DNA from: Streptomyces sp. NBC_00568
GTDB taxonomy: Bacteria; Actinomycetota; Actinomycetes; Streptomycetales; Streptomycetaceae
Length of the DNA: 64,000 nt
Assembly: GCF_026341855.1 (NCBI RefSeq)
Contig: NZ_JAPENW010000002.1
Location: 248,001 to 312,000 of the forward strand
Direction of reading: 5' to 3'
Shown: positions 1-8,955 of the stretch, one piece after another
Position numbering within the stretch: position 1 is the stretch's first letter
How the letters are laid out: the number at the start of each line of letters is the position of its first letter
Notes under the pieces: generated by a model
What the model saw: the letters and a program-made list of their open reading frames with translations, nothing else
Told to the model about the DNA's origin: nothing
Database searches by the model: none
Position numbers and translations under genes: made by a program

Positions 1-1
1 C

Positions 2-649
2 GCCGAACGGCTCGCCTGGACCTTCGTGGTCATGCGTGACAACGGGTATTGGGACAACTACCTGCGCCACTTCGCCATGCCGCCCGCCGACGCGCGCCCA
101 CAGATCGGACTGCATGCCTACGCGCTGTTCGCTCACGATTGGCGGACGCAGCCAGTCGGTGCGTGGCTCGAAGCCAGGTCGAACGCAAGCCTGTCCCAGA
201 GCCCAGGGGCCAGACTGCCGTCGCCTACACCGGAACGCGCTGAGCTGGTGGTTCTGTCCCGGCAGGAGTTCGACACTGCGGTCCGTGACGCCCTTCGCTC
301 CATTCGGCGACCGGAGGCCCTGTCACAGAACCCACTCAACCGCAGCCGCCTGGTCGCCCAGGGCGGAGCAACACTTGCGGAACTGCTCGCCACAGCTATC
401 GATGCCCTCCGGGAGGGGCGGTCTGGTGAAAAGCATCGCCGTTGCCTGACAGCCACCTATCTTGCGGGGACACAGACCCAAGAAGCGGCAGCTGCCCGTC
501 TCGACCTGCCGTTCAGTACCTACCGGCGACACCTCACCACCGGAATCGACCGTCTCACCGACTTGCTGTGGCGCAGCGAACTGCACGGAACCGTGCCCGC
601 CCCGCTTAGCCAGCCCACACAACCGCACAGCGGTATCTCGGAGCAGTAG
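2..649 (+). CDS. C-terminal part of a regulator-like protein (5' end outside the window)
   Basis: The frame is open from base 2, so the gene starts upstream of the window; the first internal start would be GTG at 26. The last ~100 residues show a pattern I associate with Streptomyces regulatory proteins: an NPLNRSRLV block, a helical stretch, then a helix-turn-helix-like tail (QEAAAARLDLPFSTYRRHL), which resembles sigma region 4 or other DNA-binding HTHs. The frame ends at TAG 647-649. The N-terminal domains are not visible, so the role (possibly an ATP-binding transcriptional regulator) is inference. Codon use is normal for the replicon, so I treat it as a real gene. Confidence 0.6.
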   Translation, partial: AERLAWTFVVMRDNGYWDNYLRHFAMPPADARPQIGLHAYALFAHDWRTQPVGAWLEARSNASLSQSPGARLPSPTPERAELVVLSRQEFDTAVRDALRSIRRPEALSQNPLNRSRLVAQGGATLAELLATAIDALREGRSGEKHRRCLTATYLAGTQTQEAAAARLDLPFSTYRRHLTTGIDRLTDLLWRSELHGTVPAPLSQPTQPHSGISEQ

Positions 650-1111
650 GCCCGAATGCCCCTGCGGCACGCCCGCCGTTGCCCCCGCAGCATCGCGGCT
701 CCGCCTCGCCCGGTATGCGCCGCGCGCTCGGTGCCACCGGCCCTACCACCGACGTCAGCGTGAGGGAAGCAAGGAGCATCCGACCGCGCCCGCTGCAGGT
801 GCCCCACCGACGGCCGTTGCGGCCCGGACTCGCCGAGGTCGGGCGGGCTCACGCCGGCAGCCAGGGGGACCGAGGCAGCGCATCGTCTTGCGCCGCGCTG
901 GCAGGTGGTGTGAACCGCAGGTGCATCATGCGCGTTGGACTGATCGACGGACCGGTGCTCCTCGGAGCGGACTCGAAGACCAACTTCTCAACGGCCCTAC
1001 CGGTTCGCCGCGCGGCGGGGATCAAGGGTCCCGTGACTCCTTGAAACCTCACGCTCACTGCATGCGCACCAGAGACCGCTTCTTTCAGCACATAACGAGG
1101 ACTGAACCAAC
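650..1111. other. Intergenic stretch, no supported gene
   Basis: About 460 bases between the partial gene and the decayed gene at 1112. Open frames here have poor third-position bias, no good ribosome binding site and no recognisable motif. I see nothing functional. Confidence 0.5.
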
Positions 1112-1766
1112 GTGGCCCTTCTCATTGACAACGAGTTCCGCAGCCGCCTACGGCTCTATCGCCTACGAGGGCTCCAGCCGTCGCAAGGGCGTGTGGAGTT
1201 CGGCGCTATTTGATCTCACTGGTTTCGCCGGCGGGCTCGTTGCGGCAGTACCGGACGGGTTTCGTGTCAAAACGGGCACCCTTCAGAGAGATGTCCGCTT
1301 GACGGTCGAACTGCTCGAAGCCGGCCCTCGATGCCTGGGAAGCCATCTAGGGTGTCGGCCTCTACGTCACGGACAGAAGGCTTGAGGACGCCTACGAAGG
1401 GGACGGGATCGTTCGTTCTACTTCCCGAGCCTGGCCTACCGCCTGAGGACATGTGCGAGCGGCCGACGAACGGCTCGAGAGCACGAATGGGCCTTCCGTG
1501 ACGCCGAGTTCGGCGAGGACGAAGACAAAGAGGATGCCCAGGGCACAGACCACGCCGCGACGCTGCACTGGACCTGGACCTGGACCTGGACCTGGACCGA
1601 TACACACCGGATCGTCCTCTGGCGTGCCACACCCCGGAAGCAGCAGATGTGCAAGCGGGACAACATCGAGATCAACCCTCCCGGGTCGCTGCTGCCAGTG
1701 CTCGAGTCCGACCCCGAGGACCTCAACGGCATCTTCGACAGCGCTGCTGACGCCACTTCGCCGTAG
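1112..1766 (+). pseudogene. Decayed gene of unknown function (several frameshifts and stops)
   Basis: Coherent protein-like segments occur in different frames in the same order: VALLIDNEFRSRLRLYRLRG (from GTG 1112), then RDVRLTVELLEAGP, then ALDAWEAI-stop-GVGLYVTDRR, then FYFPSLAYRLR, and finally a frame running through EWAFRDAEFGEDEDKEDAQ, a Trp-Thr repeat and NIEINPPGSLLPVLESDPED to TAG 1764-1766. Joining them needs at least two frameshifts and readthrough of one stop. I do not recognise the family. The in-frame hexanucleotide repeat in the last segment may have expanded recently. Confidence 0.45.
1568..1598 (+). repeat. Hexanucleotide tandem repeat, five CTGGAC units
   Basis: Five perfect CTGGAC units in a row. 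In the frame of the surrounding decayed gene they read as alternating Trp and Thr. Such a tract is prone to slippage and may mark where the gene became unstable. Confidence 0.85.
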
Positions 1767-1875
1767 GGCCCCATCCACAGGCTTGGACCCGCCAAGTGAG
1801 CAACAACGTGGTCTGGGAAGTGAGCAGTGATCGCAGCCATGCTCAAGCCGTCGATACGTCGGAGGGCTGGTTTGC

Positions 1876-3156
1876 ATGCATGTAGTGGTGTGCGGGGCGG
1901 GACCCGTGGGCTCCCTGGTCGCGCTGTTGCTAGCGGCCGAGGGGCACCAGGTGACCGTTCTGGACGGACGCTCCGAAAGTCCGGCGGTCAGGGGAGCGGC
2001 AGAGCGTCCTGACCGGCCGCGCGCAGTCAACGAGCCATACCTACTTCTGCCGCCGGAAGTGAAACGCCTGGTGACGCAGGAGCTGCCCGCAGCGGCGGCA
2101 GCTCTGGCCTCGGTTGGCGGCACGGTAGCCGAGAACGGGGATCTCGTCCTGCAACGCGGGGCAGCTGTGTCGGCGCTGTCTGCGGAGCTGCACAGCACGC
2201 AGGGCATAAGTATCCAGCGTGGCACCGCAGTCACGGAGTTGCTGACCGGCACCAATCGATCGCCCGGTACGCCGCATGTGCGGGGCGTTCTCACCAACAG
2301 CGGGGAGGCCGTCCTCGGCGATCTGATCGTCGATGCAGCTGGCCGCCATTCGGCAATGGTCAAAATGCTCGGCGAGATCGGTGCTCTAAGGCCACTGGAA
2401 GAATGGCAGGACAGCGGCTCACGGCTCTACACCCGCCACTTCCGCCCGGAGTCCGGCACGAACACCTGGCCCCGATGGTCCCTGCGCCACTTCGCGGGCA
2501 TCCGCACCGCCGTTATCTCGGATGGCAGCGGCATGTGGTCCGTAGCGCTGGAGATCGACGACGCGGACACCGATCTGTACCCGCTGGCCGGACCATCCGC
2601 CTGGCACAGAGCCGCCCGGATGTATGAAGCGGCGCCTCCGCGTTGGGAGGGCATACCTTGGCCCGGCGTGTGGGTCACGCCGCGGGTGGAGAACTGCTAC
2701 CGGCGGTTCGTGCTGAACGGCAGGCCGGTGGCATCCGGCACCGTCAGCATCGGCGACGCATGGGCGGCAACCGACCCGATCCTAGGGCTCGGACTGTCCA
2801 TGGGAGTCCTGCAAGCGCTGTTCCTACGGGATGCCGCACGGTGGAGTGCCGACGTCGAAGACATTGCCATACAGGTGGACCGCCTCACTGAAACCAGCCT
2901 GACGCCCGTCTACGACCGTGTCACGCAGTGGGAGGATCGGCGCCGGGTGCGCGATAGTGCCGGGCCCGAACAGGCTTCTTCCACTGCAGACGCCGCAGAT
3001 CTGGTTGACGACCTGGACGCCGGGCCGTCGATCAGTGCACGGAACCTTCTGACGCGCTTGGCCGCAGCAGAGACACGGGGCACGGTCACCACGCGTACAG
3101 GTCCCTCGCGTGCTGAACTCCTCAGGACCCTCACCAGCGCGACGGCGACCGTATGA
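1876..3156 (+). CDS. FAD-dependent oxidoreductase / monooxygenase-like protein
   Basis: 426 residues, ATG 1876 preceded by GGAGGG (1861-1866). The N-terminus has a Rossmann FAD-binding motif (VVVCGAGPVGSLVALLLA) ending in an acidic residue that would hold the ribose. A DxxGRxS-type motif (DAAGRHS, about residue 158) and a late GD motif (SIGDAWAATDPILGLGLS, about residue 298) follow the layout of group A (PHBH-type) flavoprotein monooxygenases and related halogenases and reductases. I see no halogenase lysine motif, so halogenase activity is not claimed. The substrate is unknown. The next gene in the same direction, an ECF sigma factor, starts 178 bases downstream. Family assignment is firm; exact reaction is not. 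Confidence 0.8.
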   Translation: MHVVVCGAGPVGSLVALLLAAEGHQVTVLDGRSESPAVRGAAERPDRPRAVNEPYLLLPPEVKRLVTQELPAAAAALASVGGTVAENGDLVLQRGAAVSALSAELHSTQGISIQRGTAVTELLTGTNRSPGTPHVRGVLTNSGEAVLGDLIVDAAGRHSAMVKMLGEIGALRPLEEWQDSGSRLYTRHFRPESGTNTWPRWSLRHFAGIRTAVISDGSGMWSVALEIDDADTDLYPLAGPSAWHRAARMYEAAPPRWEGIPWPGVWVTPRVENCYRRFVLNGRPVASGTVSIGDAWAATDPILGLGLSMGVLQALFLRDAARWSADVEDIAIQVDRLTETSLTPVYDRVTQWEDRRRVRDSAGPEQASSTADAADLVDDLDAGPSISARNLLTRLAAAETRGTVTTRTGPSRAELLRTLTSATATV

Positions 3157-3334
3157 GCATGCCGTCGCTAGTGAACTGCGGGCAGTCGACCCAACCGACT
3201 TGGACGTCAGCCCCTGCCACAGCCGATTCCCACGCTCCCGGTATCCGGAATGCGCGGAGAGACAGCCGCTGCCAGCCCCGACGCTGCGCCCTCCCCCGCC
3301 CACCGCACCCGCACGCCACAGGACTGGTTCACCC

Positions 3335-3898
3335 ATGACGAACGAGCACCGAACCACCACCGCAGCAACCAGCACCACCGCACACGCCGGCCACGACAGC
3401 GAAACCTTCGTCCGCGCCATGTATCAGCACCACGGCACCCCCCTGCTTCGCTATGCGGCCCGCCTCCTCGAAGGCGACTGGCACAAGGCCGAGGACCTCC
3501 TCCAAGAAGCCACTGCCCGCGCCTGGAAACACCACAGCCCCACAGCAGACCCTGCGAGCCTCCGCCCGTGGATGTTCACCGTCGTACGCAATCTCGCGGT
3601 CGACCACCACCGCGCCCGTAGCATCCGCCCTCGCGAAACGCAGACGACCGACGACCTCGACCTCCCCATCGACGATGCCATCGACCAGATCCTCACCTCA
3701 CAGGTCGTCCTCGATGCCCTTCACCAACTCACCCCTCAGCAACGCGAAATAATCACCCTCGCCTATTACCGCGGCTACACCACCGCGCAAAGCGCCGAGC
3801 ATCTCGACATCCCGCCCGGCACCGTCAAATCGCGCACCTACTATGCTCTCCGAGCTCTGAAGACCGCCCTCCACGCCCGAGGAATCCTGCACCCCTGA
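3335..3898 (+). CDS. ECF-type sigma-70 family RNA polymerase sigma factor (copy 1)
   Basis: 187 residues from ATG 3335. Region 2 is clear (LLRYAARLLEGDWHKAEDLL, then RPWMFTVVRNLAVDHHRAR), as is region 4 (LTPQQREIITLAYYRG followed by the HTH IPPGTVKSRTYYALRALK). Region 3 is absent, as expected for ECF (group 4) factors, and the size is typical. It would direct RNA polymerase to a dedicated set of promoters. The gene at 9068-9649 is a close paralogue. Such factors often sit beside a zinc-finger anti-sigma gene, but none is adjacent; the only candidate in the window is at 37965-38696. The start fits the paralogue; the frame is also open upstream but without coding character. Confidence 0.9.
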   Translation: MTNEHRTTTAATSTTAHAGHDSETFVRAMYQHHGTPLLRYAARLLEGDWHKAEDLLQEATARAWKHHSPTADPASLRPWMFTVVRNLAVDHHRARSIRPRETQTTDDLDLPIDDAIDQILTSQVVLDALHQLTPQQREIITLAYYRGYTTAQSAEHLDIPPGTVKSRTYYALRALKTALHARGILHP

Positions 3899-4466
3899 GG
3901 CGTCAGCGCAGCCTCACGCGAAGCAAGCGAGTCCCTAGCGGTCTTCAGAACCGGCCCGACGCCAGACACCGATCGCTGCGAACCCCTTGCATCCAGCGAT
4001 CGCGCAACCTCCACCGCTACAGGAGAATTCGAGCTGGCCTGGCAGAACGAACCGGCCCCGCCACCGCCGCCGAGCCACTTCCCCGCGCTGCGGACACTGC
4101 CCGCTCGTATCCCCCCGCAAGGCGCTCTCATCCATCTCAGCGGCCTCAGCGCCGAGATGCCTCGCCCGTTCGCGGCCCCGATCGCCGCCACCAACGCGGC
4201 AAAGTAGTCGATGGTCCGCTCTCTGGCGGCGAAACTCGGCGGCGAGGGGACCCGCATCTTCGAACTCGTCATCGGCCCCATCCGCACCCGGCCGTGTGCG
4301 GCAAATCGGCGCAGACAATGTCGGCTGGTTCAGGCGCATGCGGGCAGCCTCATCGGCGGAATCAGCCGTTTCACGGACACGCCCTGCAATGCCTGTTCAC
4401 CCGCGGAGGCGGCATGAAGACCACACCATTGCGACAGGCCGGTCCCGGATGAAGAAGGAGATATCA
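3899..4466. other. Intergenic stretch before the flavin oxidase gene
   Basis: About 570 bases with no recognisable gene. The downstream frame is open through it, but the codon pattern is not convincing and the real start is set by the strong ribosome binding site at 4455. It probably holds the promoter of the oxidase gene; I could not pick out clear -35/-10 boxes. Confidence 0.5.
4455..4460 (+). promoter_or_regulatory. Strong ribosome binding site AAGGAG fixing the oxidase start
   Basis: AAGGAG lies six bases before ATG 4467 (context GAAGAAGGAGATATCAATG). It is an almost ideal Shine-Dalgarno sequence and decides between ATG 4467 and the upstream in-frame ATG 4449. Confidence 0.8.
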
Positions 4467-5828
4467 ATGCAAAGGGCCGACGGTTCAGCGGACCGTACAC
4501 GTATTTCCCTCCCGGACTCCCTCGCGGCGGTCGCGGTACGCCCCGAAGAGCCCGGTTATGAACACGCACGACATACCTACCTCCATCGCGGTTCCCCCGC
4601 CGCCGTCCTGCAGGTGGGAAACGCGCAGGACATCGCAGCAGCCCTTGACCTTGCTCGCGACCGGCAGCTCCCGCTGTCCGTGCGCAGCGGCGGACACGGC
4701 ATCAGCGGGCGCTCCACCAATGACGGCGGCATCGTCGTGGACCTCGCACGGCTGAACAGGGTCGAGGTGCTGAACTCCTCGTCCCGCCTGGTACGCGTGG
4801 AGGCCGGGGCACGATGGGGCAGCGTCGCTGCGGCGCTCGCGCCCTACAGCCTGGCGGTTTCCTCCGGTGATACCGGTGACGTCGGGGTCGGCGGGCTTGC
4901 CACGGCCGGCGGAATCGGGCTGCTGTCCCGACGTCACGGCCTGACAATCGACCACGTGCAGGCCGTCGAACTCGTATTGCACGACGGCACCCCCCTACGC
5001 GTCGACGCGGACAATCACCCGGATCTGTTCTGGGCCATGCGGGGTGCGGGCGCGAACTACGGCATTGCGACAGCCTTCGAATTCGAAGCAGAGGCCGTCG
5101 ATGAGGTCCTCGCAGCCGTGACCCTCTTCGACGCATCCGACAGCACGGCGCTTTTGACACGGTGGGGAGCCGCCCTGGAAGCAGCACCCCGTCAGCTCAC
5201 GAGTTTCCTGACGCTGTTCGCCGGCCGAAACGGCGGACGCCCGGTGGCACAGGCCATGAGCGTCTACGCGGGGACGAACATCGATGCGGCGACTGCCGCA
5301 CTCACTCCGGTCCTGGCCGCCGGGCCAGTCCTAAACAACCGCGCCGCCCTCACTCAGTACCACGACCTGCTGCCCGCATCCCACGTCATCCACCGGGCCC
5401 AGCAGCCGCTGTCGGTGTCGCGGTCCGGGCTGCTCCAGCACATCACCACTCCGGTCGCCGAACTGCTCGGATCGGCCGTCGGCTCAGGTGCGGCAACGAT
5501 GGTGCAGCTCCGATCGATCGGCGGAGCAGTCAACGACATGCCAACGACCAGCACGGCCTACCCTCATCGCACTCAGAACTTCGCACTCATGGCCGCCACT
5601 CTGCCCGTCCACGAGGCCATCCTGGACCGCCATTGGGATCAGGTGGAGCCAACACTCCACGGTCTGTACTCGAGCTTTGAGACACGCACCGGCCATGAGC
5701 AGCTTGAGGCAGCATTCCCGGGCGCAGTCCTGGAACGGCTGCGCATTCTCAAGGCGAAGTACGACCCCAACCAGGTCTTCTGCGGCAACTTCGCTATCCC
5801 GCCCGCCCCGTCACCTGCCAACCGGTAG
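4467..5828 (+). CDS. FAD-binding oxidoreductase, berberine-bridge-enzyme (BBE) type
   Basis: 453 residues from ATG 4467. An FAD_binding_4 (PCMH) domain fills the first ~200 residues: RSGGHGISGRS contains the histidine (about residue 77) that carries covalent FAD in this family, followed by GDTGDVGVGGLATAGGIG and a GAGANYGIATAFEFE segment. The C-terminus ends with the BBE motif KYDPNQVFCGNF. In bicovalent members a cysteine sits in the G-x-x-x-x-VG-x-GG loop; here that position has no cysteine, so FAD is probably attached through the histidine only. Such enzymes oxidise sugars or secondary metabolites with oxygen; the substrate cannot be read from the sequence. No signal peptide is seen. Confidence 0.88.
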   Translation: MQRADGSADRTRISLPDSLAAVAVRPEEPGYEHARHTYLHRGSPAAVLQVGNAQDIAAALDLARDRQLPLSVRSGGHGISGRSTNDGGIVVDLARLNRVEVLNSSSRLVRVEAGARWGSVAAALAPYSLAVSSGDTGDVGVGGLATAGGIGLLSRRHGLTIDHVQAVELVLHDGTPLRVDADNHPDLFWAMRGAGANYGIATAFEFEAEAVDEVLAAVTLFDASDSTALLTRWGAALEAAPRQLTSFLTLFAGRNGGRPVAQAMSVYAGTNIDAATAALTPVLAAGPVLNNRAALTQYHDLLPASHVIHRAQQPLSVSRSGLLQHITTPVAELLGSAVGSGAATMVQLRSIGGAVNDMPTTSTAYPHRTQNFALMAATLPVHEAILDRHWDQVEPTLHGLYSSFETRTGHEQLEAAFPGAVLERLRILKAKYDPNQVFCGNFAIPPAPSPANR

Positions 5829-6153
5829 ACCGAAACCTGCAGCACGTCGTCCACCAGCCACCGGACGCCGACCGGCGATGCACTGCCCCCCGACCACGTT
5901 GCCGGTTCGAGATTCGAACCCTGAACGGTGCACGGCGTGACCGCGCCACCCGCCAAACTCTGCGCAGACCCTCTGCCTGGCCCACGGCCAGGTTCTGGAG
6001 GCCGACGTGGAGCCTGCCCCCGACCAGGGGTCTCAGAAGCTGCAATCCTCGACGCTCGGCAGGCTAATGCTGGCGCGCCTCCCTCGTTTCACAGGCAGCT
6101 GCAGCGGATGCCCGGGGCGCGCAGCGGGCCGGGCCGGTCATCAGGCGTCGGCG
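5829..6153. other. Convergent intergenic region
   Basis: About 325 bases between the rightward oxidase and the leftward dehydratase. It contains a small palindrome GGTTCGAGATTCGAACC (5904-5920) resembling a tRNA T-arm, but no tRNA can be folded around it. No gene seen. Confidence 0.5.
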
Positions 6154-7122
6154 TCAAGCGCCGAGGATTTCAGCGAACCGCTGGGCGCTGATGTTGCCGC
6201 CCGAAATGACGATGCCAATCCGGCGCGGGATGGATTCGGTCCGTCGAGCCAGGAGGGCTGCCAGCGCAGTTGCCCCGCTCGGTTCGACGACAATCTTCAT
6301 GCGCTCGTGGAAGAAGCGCATAGCGTCACGGATCTCGTCGTCGCTGACCAGGGCGATCTCGTCAACCAGCCGCTGGTTGATGGAGAAGGTGAGTTCGCCA
6401 GGGATATCGGCGGCCTGACCGTCGGCGATGGTGCGGGATACAGGAATGCGGACTCGATGGCCGGCTTCGAGGGATCGCTTGGTGTCGTCCCCGTCCTCGG
6501 GTTCGACACCGATCACCCGGATGGTCGGGGCGAGCCCCTTCGCAGCGGTACCACTGCCCGCGATCAGACCGCCACCGCCGACTGGCACCACGAGCGCGTC
6601 GAGGTCACCGACCTCCTCGATCAGCTCGAGCGCAGCGGTGCCCTGACCCGCGATCACATGCGGATGCTCATACGGCGGGATGAGCGCCAGGCCGCGTTCG
6701 GCAGCCAGGGCCTCCCCGATCGCCACCCGGTCGCCGGTATAGCGGTCGTACGTCACCACTTCCGCGCCATAGCCGACCGTCGCATCCACCTTGGAGCGCG
6801 GTGTGTCCTCCGGCATGAGGATCACTGCAGTCGTGCCGAGCTCCCGCGCTGCCAGGGCAACGGCCTGGGCATGATTCCCGGAGGAGTAGGCCGCGATTCC
6901 CTTGCGCAGCTGCTCCCGGGAAAGCCGCGAAGCGGCGTTGTACGCACCACGGAACTTGAACGCACCGATGCGCTGGAAGTTTTCGCACTTGACGAAGACC
7001 TCTGCACCGACCATCGCGTCCAGCGTGCGCGAGCGAAGTACGGGAGTCCGGTGTGCCACATCCTTGATCCGTGCGGCGGCATCGCGGACATCGTTCAGGG
7101 CCACCGGCGAAGTATCGGTCAT
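6154..7122 (-). CDS. PLP-dependent threonine/serine (or hydroxyaspartate) dehydratase
   Basis: 322 residues on the minus strand. Fold type II PLP enzyme: the Schiff-base lysine lies in AFKFRGA (K56), followed by the SSGNHAQAVA loop that holds the substrate carboxylate and the glycine-rich phosphate loop VGGGGLIAG. It has no C-terminal ACT regulatory domain, so it resembles catabolic threonine dehydratases, threo-3-hydroxyaspartate ammonia-lyases or serine racemases rather than biosynthetic IlvA. Its ATG overlaps the stop of the upstream regulator by four bases (ATGA), and a RidA homologue is first in the operon. RidA removes the reactive enamine/imine released by this enzyme class, so the operon makes biochemical sense. 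The exact amino acid substrate is uncertain. Confidence 0.88.
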   Translation of the reverse strand: MTDTSPVALNDVRDAAARIKDVAHRTPVLRSRTLDAMVGAEVFVKCENFQRIGAFKFRGAYNAASRLSREQLRKGIAAYSSGNHAQAVALAARELGTTAVILMPEDTPRSKVDATVGYGAEVVTYDRYTGDRVAIGEALAAERGLALIPPYEHPHVIAGQGTAALELIEEVGDLDALVVPVGGGGLIAGSGTAAKGLAPTIRVIGVEPEDGDDTKRSLEAGHRVRIPVSRTIADGQAADIPGELTFSINQRLVDEIALVSDDEIRDAMRFFHERMKIVVEPSGATALAALLARRTESIPRRIGIVISGGNISAQRFAEILGA

Positions 7123-7799
7123 GATCGTGCTCCATCCTGGTCGGTACCGTCTTCGCCGTGCACAGTCCTGGCCCTGGCGAGGTAGTTGTAAGCAGAAGCC
7201 CGGGAAATGCCGAGGCGTTCCGCGACCTGCTGGGCTGCGCCCCGGACTGCGAACACACCCCGCTCGTCGAGGTTTTGGAACAGCTCGAGCCGTTCAGTGC
7301 GGCTCAGCTCGGGCCAGGGCTTGCTCTGCCGCAGCTGATGCGCATCGACGATCGAGTCCACGACGGAGTCGATGTCGTTGGCGAAGGTGGTCGTCGGCAC
7401 CGCGCCACCGCTGGTAACTCCAGCAAGCTCACCGATGAGAGCGTGCGCCTGGTTGAGGGCAGTGATGTCAAGGTTGAGGCACAGTGCCCCGAAAACGGTG
7501 CCGGATGAGTCGCGGAGAATCATGCTGGACGACTTCACCAGCTTCCCGGTCCCGGTGCGGGTGAGGTAGTTCAGCTCATTGGCTGCGTCGTCGCCCCGCG
7601 CGAGGATGCCCATGCCGATCTCGCTCATCGCCCCACCCACGCCACGCCCCGTCACCGAGCCTGCAATGGCGACGACGGACTTCTCCGGCCGGCGAAAGTC
7701 GTGAACGACGGCTTCGCACGATGCCCCGAGGGTCGCTGCGATGCCGTCGACGACCGATGCCAGCGCCGCGATGATCGCGTCCTGCTCCTCAGCCGACAT
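7119..7799 (-). CDS. YheO/DauR-type transcriptional regulator (PAS-like domain plus HTH)
   Basis: 226 residues from ATG 7799; a longer form could start at 7853, but that lies well inside ridA. The N-terminal ~120 residues match the YheO-like PAS domain (EAVVHDFRRPEKSVVAIAGS, later SSSMILRDSSGTVFGALCLN). The C-terminus is the DauR-type HTH (FAVRGAAQQVAERLGISRAS). DauR controls D-amino-acid catabolism in Pseudomonas, and relatives commonly sit with dehydratase and RidA genes. The gene starts inside the 3' end of ridA (11-base overlap) and its stop overlaps the dehydratase start, so the three are translationally coupled. It may bind the palindrome at 8240-8253. Confidence 0.85.
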   Translation of the reverse strand: MSAEEQDAIIAALASVVDGIAATLGASCEAVVHDFRRPEKSVVAIAGSVTGRGVGGAMSEIGMGILARGDDAANELNYLTRTGTGKLVKSSSMILRDSSGTVFGALCLNLDITALNQAHALIGELAGVTSGGAVPTTTFANDIDSVVDSIVDAHQLRQSKPWPELSRTERLELFQNLDERGVFAVRGAAQQVAERLGISRASAYNYLARARTVHGEDGTDQDGARS

Positions 7800-8193
7800 C
7801 AGCAGATCCTGGTGCCTGCACCCGGGCGAGCGCTTCGATCTCGACGCGGCCACCGTACGGCAACGCTGCCGCCCCGACGCAGCTGCGTGCAGGGCGCGGT
7901 TCGGCGAAGAAGTCGGCGTAGGCGAAATTCAGGCGGTCGCGGTCTGCCATGTCGGTCAGATAGGCCACGACCTTCACCACGTCACCGCGGGTAGCACCAG
8001 TTGACTTCAGTGCGTCGTCGAGGTTTGTGAGAGCTTGTGCGCACTCCGCTTCGAATCCTCCGGGCACCAGTACGCCGGGTTCGCTCACCCCGAGGCGCCC
8101 GGAAACCGCCACCAGGTCACCGCTGCGAAAGGCCACGGAATAGGGGTGCTGGTCGGTCTGCTCTCCGAGCGTTTGGCCAGTGTCTCGCGTCAT
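7789..8193 (-). CDS. ridA: RidA (YjgF/YER057c/UK114) family enamine/imine deaminase
   Basis: 134 residues. The RidA signature near the C-terminus is present (RPARSCVGAAALPYGGRVEI), including the arginine in PARS that binds the substrate carboxylate in active RidA proteins. Length is normal for the family. It hydrolyses 2-aminoacrylate-type intermediates made by PLP dehydratases and protects other PLP enzymes. It is first in the leftward operon with the regulator and dehydratase. The ATG at 8193 has GGGAGG just upstream on its strand. Confidence 0.9.
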   Translation of the reverse strand: MTRDTGQTLGEQTDQHPYSVAFRSGDLVAVSGRLGVSEPGVLVPGGFEAECAQALTNLDDALKSTGATRGDVVKVVAYLTDMADRDRLNFAYADFFAEPRPARSCVGAAALPYGGRVEIEALARVQAPGSADVG

Positions 8194-8239
8194 GTGCCCT
8201 CCCGTTAGGCGAACAGCCGCCTTGCATCTGGACTAGGAA

Positions 8240-8253
8240 TCTAACATGTTAGA
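8240..8253. promoter_or_regulatory. 14-bp perfect palindrome, probable operator of the ridA operon
   Basis: TCTAACATGTTAGA is a perfect palindrome 47 bases upstream of the ridA start, in the promoter region. It is AT-rich in a GC-rich setting, typical of a dimeric regulator site. The operon's own DauR-like protein is the obvious candidate, by inference. I could not assign -35/-10 boxes with confidence. Confidence 0.55.
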
Positions 8254-8760
8254 CAAAAGTTCTAAAGATGCCTCGTAGTGCATCCCCCCGCTCCACACCC
8301 TGCGGCCACCGTGCGGTACGGAACGGCGCAACAGCTCAGATCGCCTGGGCCAACACCGCGCTCCTTCACCTCTCCCGCAAGACCACAAGCACGTCACACG
8401 GCATGGTCAAATCGCAGCAATCCTCGCCACGGCCCAAAGCGGACCAGCCACGAGCCGGGCCCAATTGCCACTGAGTAGTGGACCCGCTCCAGGAGCCGGC
8501 CTGAACGACGCTCCCCCAGAGCACAGGCTGCCGCGGCCCTGAACCGGATCGCGACGCCGCGGCCGCGCCGGCACCCATGCCACAGTGACGCGGCGCCGAC
8601 GGTCAGCCTCCGTGGGGGGGCATTGCTCGTTCTCCGGGCGGCCCGATACACGACTCCGCCCCCCAGGCAACCACGGCACTGAATTCACAGCAGAGGTGAA
8701 CCTGACCTGAGATCTCGCCGTTGCCTCTAGTACCGGGCTCGCGGGTTCCTCAAGCCCGGC

Positions 8761-8800
8761 GCCAGCTCCGACTCCAATCCCCCGCGATGTCGGAGCTGGC
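8761..8800. repeat. Inverted repeat, 11-bp arms with 18-base loop
   Basis: GCCAGCTCCGA (8761-8771) and its exact complement TCGGAGCTGGC (8790-8800). It could be a weak transcription terminator or a regulatory hairpin. Confidence 0.5.
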
Positions 8801-8926
8801 TCCTCTGCCGTGGTGACCTGGACCGGCCAGACAGGAGGACTGCTATGTGCTGCTTCGCCGAAAGCATCCTCGCGGCGCCCCCACCTCTGACACCAGGCCG
8901 CTCAGCCGCTGCCGCCATGGTTCGCC

Positions 8927-8955
8927 AGGTCCAGAGGCGAGAATCCTCTGGACCT
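8927..8955 (-). terminator. Hairpin downstream of the second sigma factor gene
   Basis: AGGTCCAGAGG (8927-8937) pairs perfectly with CCTCTGGACCT (8945-8955) across a 7-base loop. It lies 110 bases beyond the stop of the leftward sigma gene, so it probably ends that transcript. Actinomycete terminators often lack a U-run, as here. Confidence 0.55.

Noticed and set aside
462..1385. 307-codon open frame as a gene
   Set aside because: It overlaps the end of the first gene and a decayed gene in several frames; composition is Arg/Pro-rich shadow sequence.
1876..3156. Flavin-dependent tryptophan halogenase
   Set aside because: FAD motifs fit the superfamily, but I see no halogenase W-x-W-x-I-P motif or catalytic lysine region.
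5898..5926. tRNA-like T-arm GGTTCGAGATTCGAACC, suggesting a tRNA or att site
   Set aside because: No acceptor, D or anticodon arms can be placed around it; it is a short palindrome by itself.
6007..7185. Long plus-strand open frame opposite the dehydratase
   Set aside because: It is the antisense shadow of a clear PLP enzyme gene.
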